A stretch of DNA of 64,000 nt from an uncultured Eubacteriales bacterium (lineage in GTDB: Bacteria; Bacillota; Clostridia; Christensenellales; Aristaeellaceae), in assembly GCA_902785105.1 (NCBI GenBank), contig CACZXF010000041.1, forward strand, positions 1 to 64,000, written 5' to 3'. The position numbers and the translations under genes were made by a program. A model generated the notes under the pieces. It ran no database searches. It was not told where the DNA came from and saw nothing but the letters and a program-made list of their open reading frames with translations. This document shows positions 35,830-44,863 of this stretch, in pieces; the stretch's first letter is position 1, and each line of letters starts with the position of its first letter.

Positions 35830-37569
35830 ATGAAGAAACTGATGCTGGGCAACCAGGCGGTGGCGCGCGGGCTTTACGAGGCGGGCTGCCGGTTTGTGTC
35901 GTCCTATCCGGGCACGCCGTCCACGGAGATCACCGAGCAGGCGGCGCTGTACGATGAGATCTATGCCGAATGGGCACCGAATGAGAAGGTGGCCGTGGAA
36001 TCGGCGGTGGGCGCGAGCTTGGCCGGGGCGCGGAGCTTCTGCGCCATGAAGCACGTAGGCTTCAACGTGGCGGCAGACCCGCTGTTCACCGCGTCCTACA
36101 CCGGCGTCAACGGCGGCCTGGTCATCACCGTGGCCGACGATCCGGGGATGCACTCCTCCCAGAACGAGCAGGATTCCCGGCATTACGCCATTGCCTCCAA
36201 GCTGCCCATGCTGGAGCCCTCGGATTCCCAGGAATGCAAGGACTTCGTGGCCGAGGCCTATGCCATCTCCGAGCAGTACGACACTCCCGTGATCCTGCGC
36301 ACCTGCACCCGCGTGGCCCACTCCCAGAACCTTGTGGAGCTCAGGGACCGGGACGAGAAGGCCCTGAAGCCCTACGAGCGCAACCCCCAGAAGTACGTCG
36401 CCGCCCCGGCCAACGCCGTGAAGCGCCACGTCGAGGTGGAGAAGCGGGCCGTCGCGCTGTCTGAGCTGGCGGAGACCACCGGGCTGAACCGCGAGGAGCT
36501 GGGCGACACCTCCATCGGCTTCGTCACCTCCGGCACCTGCTATCTGTATGTGAAGGAAGCCTTCCCCAATGCCAGCGTGTTCAAGCTGGGCCTGGTGAAC
36601 CCCATGCCCGTGAAGCGTCTGGCGGACTTCGCTGCGAAGGTGCAGAAGCTGATCGTCGTCGAAGAGCTGGATGGCGTCATCGAGAGCCACATGCGCGCCC
36701 ATGGCATCCGCGTGGACGGCGGCAAGGATATCTTCGGCTATCTGGGCGAGCTTTCCCAGAACAAGCTCCGTCAGAAGCTGGGCGAGGCGCTGCCAGACTT
36801 TGACACCTATGATGAAGCCGTTCCCGGACGTCCCCCGGTGATGTGTCCCGGCTGTCCCCATCGCGGGCTGTTCACGGTACTGTCGAAGCTCAAGCTGACG
36901 GTGCTGGGCGACATCGGCTGCTACACCCTGGGCAGCGGCGCGCCGCTGAACGCGGTGGACTCCGTGCTGTGCATGGGCGCGTCCATCGGCATGGCCCACG
37001 GCTATACCAAGATGCTGGGCGGCGACGCGGCGGCAAAGACCGTGGCGGTCATCGGCGATTCCACCTTCATGCACTCCGGCATGACCGGCATCGTCAACAT
37101 GGTGTACAACAAGAGCATCGCCACCGTGCTGGTGCTGGACAACTCCATCACCGGCATGACCGGCCACCAGCAGAACCCCACCACCGGGCTGACGCTGAAA
37201 AACGAGCCCACCTATCCCATCCGCATTGAGGACTTCTGCCGCTCAGTCGGCGTTGAGCGCGTGCGCGTGGTGGACCCCCAAGACATGGCCGCCACCGAAG
37301 CCGCTATCAAGGAGGAGATCGCCGCCGAGGCGCCCAGCGTCATCATCGTGCGAAGGCCCTGCGCGCTGCTCAAGTACGTCAAGCACAACCCGCCCCTGTC
37401 CATCAACCCGGACAAGTGCAAGGGCTGCAAGAGCTGCATGAAGATCGGCTGCCCGGCCATCCGTTTTGCGGACAAGAAGGCCAGCATCGACGCCACCATC
37501 TGCGTGGGTTGCGGCCTGTGCGAGCAGATGTGCAAATTCGGAGCCTTTGAAGGAGGTGCCGCGAAATGA
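35830..37569 (+). CDS. iorA: Indolepyruvate:ferredoxin oxidoreductase, alpha subunit
   Basis: A 579-residue protein. The N-terminal pyrimidine-binding region has SSYPGTPSTEITEQ, the TPP-binding region GDIGCYTLGSGAPLNAVDSV, and the C-terminus a ferredoxin domain with CKGCKSCMKIGCP and CVGCGLCEQMCKFG for two [4Fe-4S] clusters. With IorB it oxidatively decarboxylates aryl pyruvates from aromatic amino acids to acyl-CoA, reducing ferredoxin; this is an oxygen-sensitive, anaerobic pathway. The preceding transamination could be done by the aminotransferases at 11.9-15.1 kb (inference). The stop overlaps iorB by four bases. Confidence 0.94.
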   Translation: MKKLMLGNQAVARGLYEAGCRFVSSYPGTPSTEITEQAALYDEIYAEWAPNEKVAVESAVGASLAGARSFCAMKHVGFNVAADPLFTASYTGVNGGLVITVADDPGMHSSQNEQDSRHYAIASKLPMLEPSDSQECKDFVAEAYAISEQYDTPVILRTCTRVAHSQNLVELRDRDEKALKPYERNPQKYVAAPANAVKRHVEVEKRAVALSELAETTGLNREELGDTSIGFVTSGTCYLYVKEAFPNASVFKLGLVNPMPVKRLADFAAKVQKLIVVEELDGVIESHMRAHGIRVDGGKDIFGYLGELSQNKLRQKLGEALPDFDTYDEAVPGRPPVMCPGCPHRGLFTVLSKLKLTVLGDIGCYTLGSGAPLNAVDSVLCMGASIGMAHGYTKMLGGDAAAKTVAVIGDSTFMHSGMTGIVNMVYNKSIATVLVLDNSITGMTGHQQNPTTGLTLKNEPTYPIRIEDFCRSVGVERVRVVDPQDMAATEAAIKEEIAAEAPSVIIVRRPCALLKYVKHNPPLSINPDKCKGCKSCMKIGCPAIRFADKKASIDATICVGCGLCEQMCKFGAFEGGAAK

Positions 37570-38141
37570 AAACCACTTCCATCATGATCGTCGGCGTGGG
37601 CGGCCAGGGCACGCTGCTGGCCTCCAAGCTGCTGGGCAACGTGCTGATCGGCGCGGGCTACGACGTGAAGCTCTCCGAGGTCCACGGCATGTCCCAGCGC
37701 GGCGGCAGCGTGGTCACCTATGTGCGCTATGGTGATAAAGTGTATTCCCCCATCGTCGATCAGGGCGAAGCGGACTACATCCTGTCCTTTGAAATTCTGG
37801 AATCCGCCCGCTGGATCTCCTATCTGAAGAAGGGCGGCAAGCTCATCACCAACACCCAGAAGACCTGGCCGATGCCCGTCATCACCGGCGCGATGAGTTA
37901 CCCGGAGAACATCGTCGAAAAGCTCTCCGCCATGGCCGACGTGCAGGCCGTGGACGCCCTGGCCCTGGCCACCCAGGCCGGCTCCCCCAAGGCGGTCAAC
38001 GTGGTGCTCATCGGCGTGCTGTCGAAGCTCATGGACATCCCCGAGGGGGCCTGGCTCAAGGCCATCGACGAGACCGTGCCCCCGAAGTTCCTGGAGCTGA
38101 ACAAAAAAGCCTTCGCCCTGGGACGCGGGGCAAAGGCATAA
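37566..38141 (+). CDS. iorB: Indolepyruvate:ferredoxin oxidoreductase, beta subunit
   Basis: A 191-residue gamma-type 2-oxoacid oxidoreductase subunit. VGVGGQGTLLASKLLGN near the N-terminus and SEVHGMSQRGGSVVTYVR are the family signatures. It completes the IorAB enzyme, and the ATGA overlap gives equal synthesis. It is terminated by a hairpin just downstream. Confidence 0.93.
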   Translation: MKTTSIMIVGVGGQGTLLASKLLGNVLIGAGYDVKLSEVHGMSQRGGSVVTYVRYGDKVYSPIVDQGEADYILSFEILESARWISYLKKGGKLITNTQKTWPMPVITGAMSYPENIVEKLSAMADVQAVDALALATQAGSPKAVNVVLIGVLSKLMDIPEGAWLKAIDETVPPKFLELNKKAFALGRGAKA

Positions 38142-38192
38142 GGCTTCAATTTTGGGAACACACCCCGGTATCAGTACCAAAAAGCATAAGAT

Positions 38193-38230
38193 AAATGTAG
38201 GGACGGCGAATGCCGTCCCTACATTTGTCT
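38193..38230. terminator. Terminator between iorB and the acidic protein gene
   Basis: AAATGTAGGGACGGC with its complement around GAAT, then ATTTGTCTTT. The stem resembles a minimal core-B palindrome. Confidence 0.8.
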
Positions 38231-38240
38231 TTCTGTGAAA

Positions 38241-40700
38241 TCAGCCGACGGAAGTCTGCGCGGGGGCTGCCTCTGCGGGAGCCGCTTCTGCGGCGGGGGC
38301 TTCTGCGGCGGCGGGCTTCTCAAAGCCGTCGTCCTCGAAGCCGCCTTCTTCAAAGCCGTTGTCCTCAAACTCGCCCTGGTCAAAGCCCTCTTCCTCGCCA
38401 AAGCCTTCTGCGGCAGGGATCTCGGCGGCGGGTTCAGCCTGACTGCCGGCGGCATTGAAGGAATCCACACCGCTGACGGTGCGGGTGGCGCTCTCGCCGC
38501 GATGCTTGAAGCTCTGGCTGGGCAGCAGCACGGAGACCAGCCGGGTGGGCATACGCTGGGCGACGCCGTCCAGATTGACCACGTTGAAGCCATCCAGTAT
38601 GTTCAGTATGATGACGATCACCAGCAGGAAGAGTATGATGCCGAGGATGCTCTTGGCGATGCCCAGCAGCGCGTGACCGATGCCGGATTCCTCATCGTCA
38701 TCATCATCGTCGTCGTCGTCATCGAAGTCGTCGAAGTCGTCGTAATCGTCGTCATCATCGCGGCGGCTCTTGCGACCCTTGCGGCGGGAGGGCTCTTCCT
38801 CCTCCTCGTCGTCATCATCGTCTTCGTCGTCCTCATCGTCATCATCGTCGTCTTCGTCGTATTTTTTGGAACGGCGTCCGAACAGGCCGCGGCGGGGACG
38901 CTTTTCTTCCTCTTCGTCGTCCTCATCCTCGTCGTCGTCTTCGTCGTCTTCGTCGTCCTCATCCTCGTCTTCGTCATCCTCATCGCGCTTTTTCCGGCCG
39001 AATCCGAACAGACCGCGGCGGGGCTTTTCCTCTTCTTCCTCGTCCTCGTCGTCTTCGTCGTCCTCATCCTCGTCGTCCTTGTCCTCCACGAGGGCCTTTT
39101 TCGCCTTGGATTTGGAGATGGGATTGTATTCGCGGGTGGGCTCGTCCATCAGGGAGAAGTCCTCCTCCGCGGCTTCCTCAACGTTCACGATGCCGCTGGA
39201 CACGTCTTCGATCACGTCGGCTTCCAGGGGCTTGTCCTCGAATACGGACTTCACGGCTTCCCCGGCCTCTTCGACCGCTTCCTCCGCCGTGTCGGCGACA
39301 TTCTCCGCGGCTTCGGCGGCCTCGCGGGCGGCCTGCTCGGCGGCCAGTCGCGCGGCGCGCTCACGGCGCTCGCGGCGGGACATGCCCGCGGTCTCCAGAT
39401 CCGCGGCCAGCTCACGGGTCAGCTCGGGGTTGATTTTATTCAGGTCTGCCATGTCCAGTCCTCCTTCAAGATCTTGGGCCGCCGCCGGCAGCGCTGCCGG
39501 GGCCTGATAGACATTGTCGTCCTCGGGAAGGTCCTCCGCGACATCCTCCGCCGCCTCGTCCTCCTCATCCTCGGACCAGTCGTCCTCGTACTCTTCCTCG
39601 TCAGCTTTGGCGGATTTTTTCCATCCGAACAGGCGGCGACGGGGCTTTTCTTCTTCCTCATCTTCCTCCGGGGCATCCTCGTCGTCCCCGTCGGATTCGT
39701 CCTCGTCGTACTCCTCTTCGTCGTACTCCTCGTCGTCCTCTTCCGCTTCGTCCTCGTCGATGGGCACCACGAATTTTCTCAGGAAGCGCTGGAAGCCGCT
39801 GAGCTGCTGGCCGTCCTCTTCCTCGTCCTCATCGTCGTATTCCTCATCGTCGTAATCTTCTTCATCCTCATCGGCGGCTTCTTCGTCGTTCGCCGCTTCG
39901 GCCTGAGCCTGGGCAGCTTTGCGATGATGGTTCCAGCCGGTGTCCTCCAGGTCCTCTATGCCCGCATTGTCAGGGGCGTCGGCTTCTTCGGCTTCCTCAG
40001 CGTCGGTCTCGTCGGCAGCGGGCTCGGCCTCGGCTTCGTTCGCGTCATCCTCCGCGTATTCCTCGCCGTCATCCGCGTATTCCTCGTCGTCCGCGTATTC
40101 CTCGTCGTCGTAGACCTCGTCCTCTTCGTATTCCTCTTCCTGGCCCTTCTTCTTGCGGGACAGGCGGGTCTTAATGCCGCGGAAAGCCTTTATGAAGGGG
40201 TCTAAGGGGTTCGGATTGGGATTCGCTTCGGGCTCCGCCTCGCCTTCATCCTCGTCGGCGTAGTCATCCTCGTCAGCATAATCGCCTTCGTCGGCGTAGT
40301 CGCCATCGTCGGTATACTCGCCCTCGTCGGCATACACGCCTTCTTCGGCGTAGTCGCCCTCTTCGACATAGTCGCCCTCGTCGGCATACTCGCCGTCCTC
40401 GGCATAACCGCCCTCGTCGACGGCGCCTTCCTCCTCGGTATACTCGCCGTCCTCGACGTATTCCCCGGACTCGGGAGCGGCAGCCTCCTGAGGCTCCGCC
40501 TCGTCGTAGACCGTTTCGGACTTCAGCACCGTTTCCTCGACGGGCTCCGCCGGCGCCGCGGGCTGCCTGACGGGGCGCGGGGCCTCGGCTTGCTGCGCCT
40601 GATTGTTTGCCGCCTGCCGCTCGCGATTTTTATATGCTTCATGCCGCTTGCGCAGCTCGAAATAATCCAGAGACGGGCTGTTATCCCTCTTGTTACTCAT
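38241..40700 (-). CDS. Very acidic, modular low-complexity membrane protein
   Basis: An 819-residue protein dominated by Asp and Glu. Near the N-terminus a run of Tyr-containing acidic repeats of the form GDYADEGDY covers about 40230-40480. Farther on, four modules repeat an acidic tract followed by a basic patch: RRRLFGWKK (about 39615-39655), RRGLFGFGRKK (about 38985-39030), RRGLFGRRSKK (about 38860-38905) and RRKGRKSRR (about 38755-38795). One TM helix (LLGIAKSILGIILFLLVIVI, about 38610-38680) stands near the C-terminus, followed by an Ala/Glu-rich tail. I recognise no family. Serine-rich frames on the other strand are shadows of the Asp/Glu codons. GAGAGG precedes the ATG. Confidence 0.8.
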   Translation of the reverse strand: MSNKRDNSPSLDYFELRKRHEAYKNRERQAANNQAQQAEAPRPVRQPAAPAEPVEETVLKSETVYDEAEPQEAAAPESGEYVEDGEYTEEEGAVDEGGYAEDGEYADEGDYVEEGDYAEEGVYADEGEYTDDGDYADEGDYADEDDYADEDEGEAEPEANPNPNPLDPFIKAFRGIKTRLSRKKKGQEEEYEEDEVYDDEEYADDEEYADDGEEYAEDDANEAEAEPAADETDAEEAEEADAPDNAGIEDLEDTGWNHHRKAAQAQAEAANDEEAADEDEEDYDDEEYDDEDEEEDGQQLSGFQRFLRKFVVPIDEDEAEEDDEEYDEEEYDEDESDGDDEDAPEEDEEEEKPRRRLFGWKKSAKADEEEYEDDWSEDEEDEAAEDVAEDLPEDDNVYQAPAALPAAAQDLEGGLDMADLNKINPELTRELAADLETAGMSRRERRERAARLAAEQAAREAAEAAENVADTAEEAVEEAGEAVKSVFEDKPLEADVIEDVSSGIVNVEEAAEEDFSLMDEPTREYNPISKSKAKKALVEDKDDEDEDDEDDEDEEEEEKPRRGLFGFGRKKRDEDDEDEDEDDEDDEDDDEDEDDEEEEKRPRRGLFGRRSKKYDEDDDDDDEDDEDDDDDEEEEEPSRRKGRKSRRDDDDDYDDFDDFDDDDDDDDDDEESGIGHALLGIAKSILGIILFLLVIVIILNILDGFNVVNLDGVAQRMPTRLVSVLLPSQSFKHRGESATRTVSGVDSFNAAGSQAEPAAEIPAAEGFGEEEGFDQGEFEDNGFEEGGFEDDGFEKPAAAEAPAAEAAPAEAAPAQTSVG

Positions 40701-40722
40701 TGCGTAACATCCTCTCATTCAG

Positions 40723-40740
40723 GCCCGGAAACTGCCGGGC
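40723..40740 (-). other. Small hairpin in the acidic-protein leader
   Basis: GCCCGG-6-CCGGGC lies between promoter and ribosome binding site of the acidic protein gene and could modulate translation. Confidence 0.4.
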
Positions 40741-40756
40741 ATAAATATACGCATCC

Positions 40757-40785
40757 ATTATAACTGTAATTCGCTTATCTTGCAA
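40757..40785 (-). promoter_or_regulatory. Promoter of the acidic protein gene
   Basis: TTGCAA, 17 bp, TATAAT on the minus strand. Confidence 0.78.
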
Positions 40786-40893
40786 GCCTTCGACCCAAGT
40801 TGCCGTAATTATTTACGAATTTGCGCGAAATGTTTGCGAATGTCCGCATAGTATGAAAGCGAAGCCGTAATTTTCGCAAGGAGGCGTTGTGTA

Positions 40894-41844
40894 ATGAGCA
40901 AGAATGAATATCGACGGGCCTTTATCATGCTGCGCCCGATGCAGACGGGCTATTCCGGCCACGCCCGGCTGGAGCGGCGGACGATGACCGGCAGCCTCTA
41001 TTTCATCGTGACCGCCCAGGGGGAGGGTCTGAACGCCGCTCTGGTGGGCCAGCGAAGCGGGGAATACTATGCCGCGCCGCTGGGCGCGTTGAAGCGGGAC
41101 GCCCGGGGACAACTGACGCTGGCCTATGCCTTTGACCCGCGTAATATCGGCGGACGGCCGCTGGAGGCCTATCAGCTTCTGGCCGTCGCGCAGGTGGAGA
41201 ACGGGGAGTGCAGGCTGGTGTTGACGGGCAATGTGGAGGGCTCCTATCCCATGGACGCCGCCGCCGTGCGGGAGGCGGTCTGCGCTCTCTACCGGCCCCA
41301 GACCCCCGCCGCGGACATCCCCGCACCCCAGGAACCGGAGCCCGAACCGGAAGCCCCCGCGCCTCAGCCCGAAGCAGCCCCGGAGCCAGAGGTCTGCCCG
41401 GTCCCGGAGCCGACGCCGGAGCCGGAACCCGAACCCGCGCCGGAGCCTGAACCGGAGCCCGAACCCGCCCGGACGAAGATCTACACCCGCATGCGGAACA
41501 AGCCCCCGGAGGTGGTAACTGTGGTCACCGTGCCAGCGGAATCCGCTCCCGAAGTGCCAAAAGAAGAAGCCCCCATCCTGCTGCCCGAAGCGCCCTGTGC
41601 CCTGCCGCTGGAGGACGGCTACACCTACATACAGACACCCCTGCCCGCCGCCTCGGGGCTGGGCTGGTGCCTGGTGGGCGTGCGGACGACGGACGGCCAG
41701 GTCACGTCCGTGCGCTGCGCCATGCCCGGTGCCTACGCGCCCCAGCCGCCCGAGGGCCTGACCGGCTGCGTCTGGGTCAGCCCCGGCGATGGCAGCGACT
41801 GCGGCTATTGGGTCTACACCGAGGATTGCGGAGAGGGGGATTGA
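40894..41844 (+). CDS. Two-domain protein with Pro/Glu-rich linker, unknown function
   Basis: A 316-residue protein. The N-terminal domain (1-133) begins RRAFIMLRPMQTGYSGHARL and looks like a compact beta-rich fold. A linker of about 55 residues made largely of Pro-Glu pairs (136-192) follows. The C-terminal domain (about 235-316) contains GLGWCLVGVRTTDGQV and GDGSDCGYWVYTED. There is no signal peptide or membrane helix, so it is probably cytosolic or a spore/coat-type structural protein. The gene is divergent from the acidic protein gene, which suggests related roles. AAGGAGG precedes the ATG. Function unknown. Confidence 0.7.
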   Translation: MSKNEYRRAFIMLRPMQTGYSGHARLERRTMTGSLYFIVTAQGEGLNAALVGQRSGEYYAAPLGALKRDARGQLTLAYAFDPRNIGGRPLEAYQLLAVAQVENGECRLVLTGNVEGSYPMDAAAVREAVCALYRPQTPAADIPAPQEPEPEPEAPAPQPEAAPEPEVCPVPEPTPEPEPEPAPEPEPEPEPARTKIYTRMRNKPPEVVTVVTVPAESAPEVPKEEAPILLPEAPCALPLEDGYTYIQTPLPAASGLGWCLVGVRTTDGQVTSVRCAMPGAYAPQPPEGLTGCVWVSPGDGSDCGYWVYTEDCGEGD

Positions 41845-41864
41845 CGAGAGAGACGATGTGACGA

Positions 41865-42046
41865 GATAAACAGGGATTTGTAGGGGTGTTTGTACGAAGC
41901 CACCTCATCCGCCCTCACGGGCACCTTCCCCTCAAGGGGAAGGCAGGGGCTGGGAAACGCGGGCCCAAAAGCCTTCCCCTTGAGGGGAAGGTGGCGCGAA
42001 GCGCCGGATGAGGTGAACCCCCGTCACCCCGACAAATTCCAATTTA
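41865..42046. repeat. Intergenic element, core A in outer frame
   Basis: A complete copy: GATAAACAGGGATTTGTAGG at left, CCCCGACAAATTCCAATTTA at right, both CCTTCCCC palindromes, left hairpin GCCCTCACGGGC, right hairpin GGCGCGAAGCGCC. Confidence 0.88.
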
Positions 42047-42057
42047 CTTTCTGAAAC

Positions 42058-43176
42058 CTACCGCGCCATTTCCTCCCTGCTGCGCGCCAGCGCGGCGGCG
42101 ATGACCTGGTCCATGTCGTAATACTTGTATTCACCCAGCCGTCCGCCAAAGACGACCTTTTCCTCCCGGTCGGCCAGGGCCTTGTACTGCTGGTAGAGCG
42201 CGCCATTCTTCGCGTCGTTGACGGGATAATAGGGCTCGTCCCCCGGCTTCCATTCGGAGCTGTACTCCCGGCTGATGACCGTCTTGGGCAGGTCGTTGCC
42301 CTGGGCGTCCTTTCCGAACTCGAACCACTTGTGCTCGATGATGCGCGTCCAGGGCGTTTCCCGGTCGGTGTAGTTCACGGCGGCATTGCCCTGGAAGTTG
42401 GGGATGTCCATAAGCTCCGTCTCAAAGCGGACGGAACGGTATTCCAGCGTGCCCAGACTGTAGTTGAAATAGGCGTCGACGGGGCCGGTGTAGATGACCT
42501 GCCTGGCCATGGCGTCCAGCTCGGCCTTGTGGCTGAAATAGTCGCAGTTCAGCCGGACCTCCGCGCCCTTGAGCAGATTCTCCACCAGCTTCGTGTAGCC
42601 GCCCACGGGGATGCCCTGATAGAGGGCGTTGAAGTAGTTGTTGTCAAAGGTCAGCCGCACGGGCAGGCGCTTGATGATGAAGGCGGGCAGGTCGCGGCAG
42701 TCGCGGCCCCACTGCTTCTCGGTGTAGCCCTTGATGAGCTTTTCGTAGATGTCCCGGCCCACCAGTGATATGGCCTGCTCCTCCAGGTTTTTCGGTTCGC
42801 CGGTGATCTCCTTCCGCTGCTCCGCGATCTTCGCCGCGGCCTGCTCCGGGGTCACCACGCCCCACATCTTGTTGAAGGTGTACATGTTGAAGGGCAGGCT
42901 GTACAGTTCGCCCTTATAATTCGCCACCGGGCTGTTGGTGAAGCGGTTGAACGTGGCGAAGCGGTTGACGTACTGCCACACCGCCGCGTCGTTGGTGTGG
43001 AAGATGTGCGCGCCATAGCGATGCACATGGATGCCCTCGATGTCCTCGGTGTACACATTGCCGGCGATGTGGGGCCGCTTTTCCACCACTAATACGGACT
43101 TGCCCGCGTCCATGGCCTCACGGGCGAATACCGCGCCGTAGAGCCCCGCGCCGATGATCAGATAATCATATGTCAT
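42058..43176 (-). CDS. glf: UDP-galactopyranose mutase
   Basis: A 372-residue FAD flavoenzyme. The dinucleotide-binding motif IIGAGLYGAVFA is at the N-terminus, followed by RPHIAGNVYTED and HRYGAHIFHTND, and later GYTEKQWGRDCRDLP. It interconverts UDP-galactopyranose and UDP-galactofuranose for cell-surface glycans. It follows tmk by 17 bp on the same strand and is likely co-transcribed. AAGGTG eight bases before the ATG supports the start; a longer in-frame extension reaches into tmk and is rejected. Confidence 0.95.
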   Translation of the reverse strand: MTYDYLIIGAGLYGAVFAREAMDAGKSVLVVEKRPHIAGNVYTEDIEGIHVHRYGAHIFHTNDAAVWQYVNRFATFNRFTNSPVANYKGELYSLPFNMYTFNKMWGVVTPEQAAAKIAEQRKEITGEPKNLEEQAISLVGRDIYEKLIKGYTEKQWGRDCRDLPAFIIKRLPVRLTFDNNYFNALYQGIPVGGYTKLVENLLKGAEVRLNCDYFSHKAELDAMARQVIYTGPVDAYFNYSLGTLEYRSVRFETELMDIPNFQGNAAVNYTDRETPWTRIIEHKWFEFGKDAQGNDLPKTVISREYSSEWKPGDEPYYPVNDAKNGALYQQYKALADREEKVVFGGRLGEYKYYDMDQVIAAALARSREEMAR

Positions 43177-43193
43177 TTCTATCGCACCTTTTT

Positions 43194-43871
43194 TCACAGT
43201 ATGCCGTCCAGCATACCTTCGATTTCGCACTGGATATCCTCTATGGACCGCATTTCGCCGCCACGGGTACACTCCACGGTCCGCCAGCCCAGCTTTTTGG
43301 CGCAGTAGTCCGCCGCCTGACGGCTTCGGGCCAGATAGGCCTGGTTGCGCTCGTGGATGTCCTTCTTTCCCTCGTCGCCGTGATAGCGGCCGCTCATCAG
43401 CCTCTGGGACACCTCCGGCGGGACGCGCAGGTAGACGACCGCGTCCGGCGCGGGAATGCCCAGCAGCTCGTATTCATATTCAAACAGCCATTTGAGAAAG
43501 CCGTCCCACTCCGCCTCCGGCAGCTTGGAGCACTGATGGATGGCATTGGAGGTGGTGTAGCGGTCGGCGATGACGATGCCGCCCGCCTCGTAGAATTTTC
43601 CCCAGCTCCGCTTGTAGCTGGCATAGCGGTCCACCGCGTAGAAGCTGGACGCCGCGTAGGCGTTCACGTCCGAAGGCGCGCTGCCGAATTCCCCCGAAAG
43701 GTACAGCTTCACCAGCGCCGAGGATTCGCTCTTATAGTCCGGGAAGGATACCTCCCGCACGGACCTTCCCCCTTCGGCCAGCCTCTCCGCCAGCAATCGG
43801 GCCTGGGTGCCCTTTCCCGAGCCGTCCAGCCCTTCGATGACGATCAGCCTGCCCCTGTTGCCTGTTTCCAT
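43194..43871 (-). CDS. tmk: Thymidylate kinase
   Basis: A 225-residue kinase. The P-loop is GLDGSGKGTQ (14-23), with the DR(Y/H) motif in IADRYTTSNAIH and a lid-like SGRYHGDEGKK. It phosphorylates dTMP to dTDP. The family member here resembles the longer clostridial group with SFPDYKSESSALVKLYLSG. It is the first gene of the operon with glf and divergent from nth. Confidence 0.92.
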   Translation of the reverse strand: METGNRGRLIVIEGLDGSGKGTQARLLAERLAEGGRSVREVSFPDYKSESSALVKLYLSGEFGSAPSDVNAYAASSFYAVDRYASYKRSWGKFYEAGGIVIADRYTTSNAIHQCSKLPEAEWDGFLKWLFEYEYELLGIPAPDAVVYLRVPPEVSQRLMSGRYHGDEGKKDIHERNQAYLARSRQAADYCAKKLGWRTVECTRGGEMRSIEDIQCEIEGMLDGIL

Positions 43872-43944
43872 CCGTATGTACCTCTTTTACTGCATCATTT
43901 TCCTTTTTTCGCGGGCAATCAACGGGTCATTGCTCTGCCCAGAC

Positions 43945-43974
43945 ATTATAACATGTAAACGCGCCTATTGACAA
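43945..43974 (-). promoter_or_regulatory. Promoter of tmk-glf
   Basis: TTGTCA, 18 bp, TATAAT on the minus strand. Confidence 0.7.
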
Positions 43975-44034
43975 GCAACGATTCACTCAAGCTCCCGTGG
44001 AACGCAAATTAACCTTCCCTTGGCCGTTTGCCGC

Positions 44035-44064
44035 TTGACCGGGGATATGAGGGGAGATTATAAT
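44035..44064 (+). promoter_or_regulatory. Promoter of nth-obg-yhbY
   Basis: TTGACC, 18 bp, TATAAT. A repeat element (44077-44178) lies between this promoter and the nth start, so it is transcribed as leader. Confidence 0.7.
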
Positions 44065-44076
44065 AGAGTTATACTC

Positions 44077-44178
44077 GATAAATTGGAATTTGTCGGGGAG
44101 TCAAACCAACCTTGTAGGGGCGCCGTTTCGGCGCCCGCCCCCAACGAAACGCATCGTCCTACCCGGCGGGCGGCTATC
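44077..44178. repeat. Core-B element in outer frame, right half deleted
   Basis: GATAAATTGGAATTTGTCGG is intact, then TTGTAGGGGCGCCG. The sequence breaks off after GGCGGGCGGC, and the right arm and frame are missing, leaving the element in the nth 5' leader. Confidence 0.8.
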
Positions 44179-44212
44179 AAAATTACCAAGCTACAAAAAG
44201 GGGGCTTTTCCC

Positions 44213-44842
44213 ATGGACGCGGCGCGGGCGGAACTGGTGATGGCGGAGCTTCAGAAGCTGTACCCGGAGGCAAGGCCGGAGCTGCATTTTGCCAACCCCT
44301 ATGAGACGCTGATCGCCACCATACTGTCGGCTCAGTGCACGGACAAGCGGGTCAACATGGTGACGGCGCGGCTGTTCCCCCAGTACCCGGACGCCTTCGC
44401 CATGTCGAAGCTGACGCCGGAAGAACTGGAGCCGATGATCAGGGAGTGCGGCCTTTACCACAACAAGGCGAAGAACATCATCGCCGCAAGCCACGCCCTG
44501 GTAGAGCAGTACAATGGCGTGGTGCCCAACACCCGTGCCGAACTGATGAAGCTGCCCGGCGTGGGACAGAAGACCGCCGGCGTGGTGCTGCTGGCCGCCT
44601 TTGGGGACGATCAGATTCCCGTGGATACCCACGTCTTCCGCGTCTCCCGCCGCATCGGCCTGGCCGACGCCAACACCCCGGAGAAGGTGGAGGCCCAGCT
44701 TCGGGAGATACTGCCCCGGGACATCTGGTCCCTGGGTCATCACCTCATCATCTGGCACGGTCGCCGCTGCTGCCACGCCAGAAAGCCCGAATGTGAGCGC
44801 TGCCCACTGAACGACGGGCTGTGCGAGAAGCACATGGAATAA
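44213..44842 (+). CDS. nth: Endonuclease III
   Basis: A 209-residue DNA glycosylase/AP lyase. The helix-hairpin-helix LPGVGQKTAGVVL carries the catalytic lysine, and VDTHVFRVSRR the catalytic aspartate. The C-terminal [4Fe-4S] loop has four cysteines spaced C-x6-C-x2-C-x6-C, one residue longer in the last interval than the usual x5. It removes oxidised pyrimidines in base excision repair. AAGGGGG nine bases upstream sets the ATG; the longer frame upstream is repeat sequence. Confidence 0.94.
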   Translation: MDAARAELVMAELQKLYPEARPELHFANPYETLIATILSAQCTDKRVNMVTARLFPQYPDAFAMSKLTPEELEPMIRECGLYHNKAKNIIAASHALVEQYNGVVPNTRAELMKLPGVGQKTAGVVLLAAFGDDQIPVDTHVFRVSRRIGLADANTPEKVEAQLREILPRDIWSLGHHLIIWHGRRCCHARKPECERCPLNDGLCEKHME

Positions 44843-44863
44843 ATACTTTCGGAGATATATTAT

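Noticed and set aside
38770..39855. Long serine-rich and valine/leucine-rich frames on the plus strand opposite the acidic protein.
   Set aside because: They are reverse complements of Asp/Glu codon runs (GAC, GAG), lack ribosome binding sites, and the minus-strand gene has promoter, RBS, TM helix and coherent modules.
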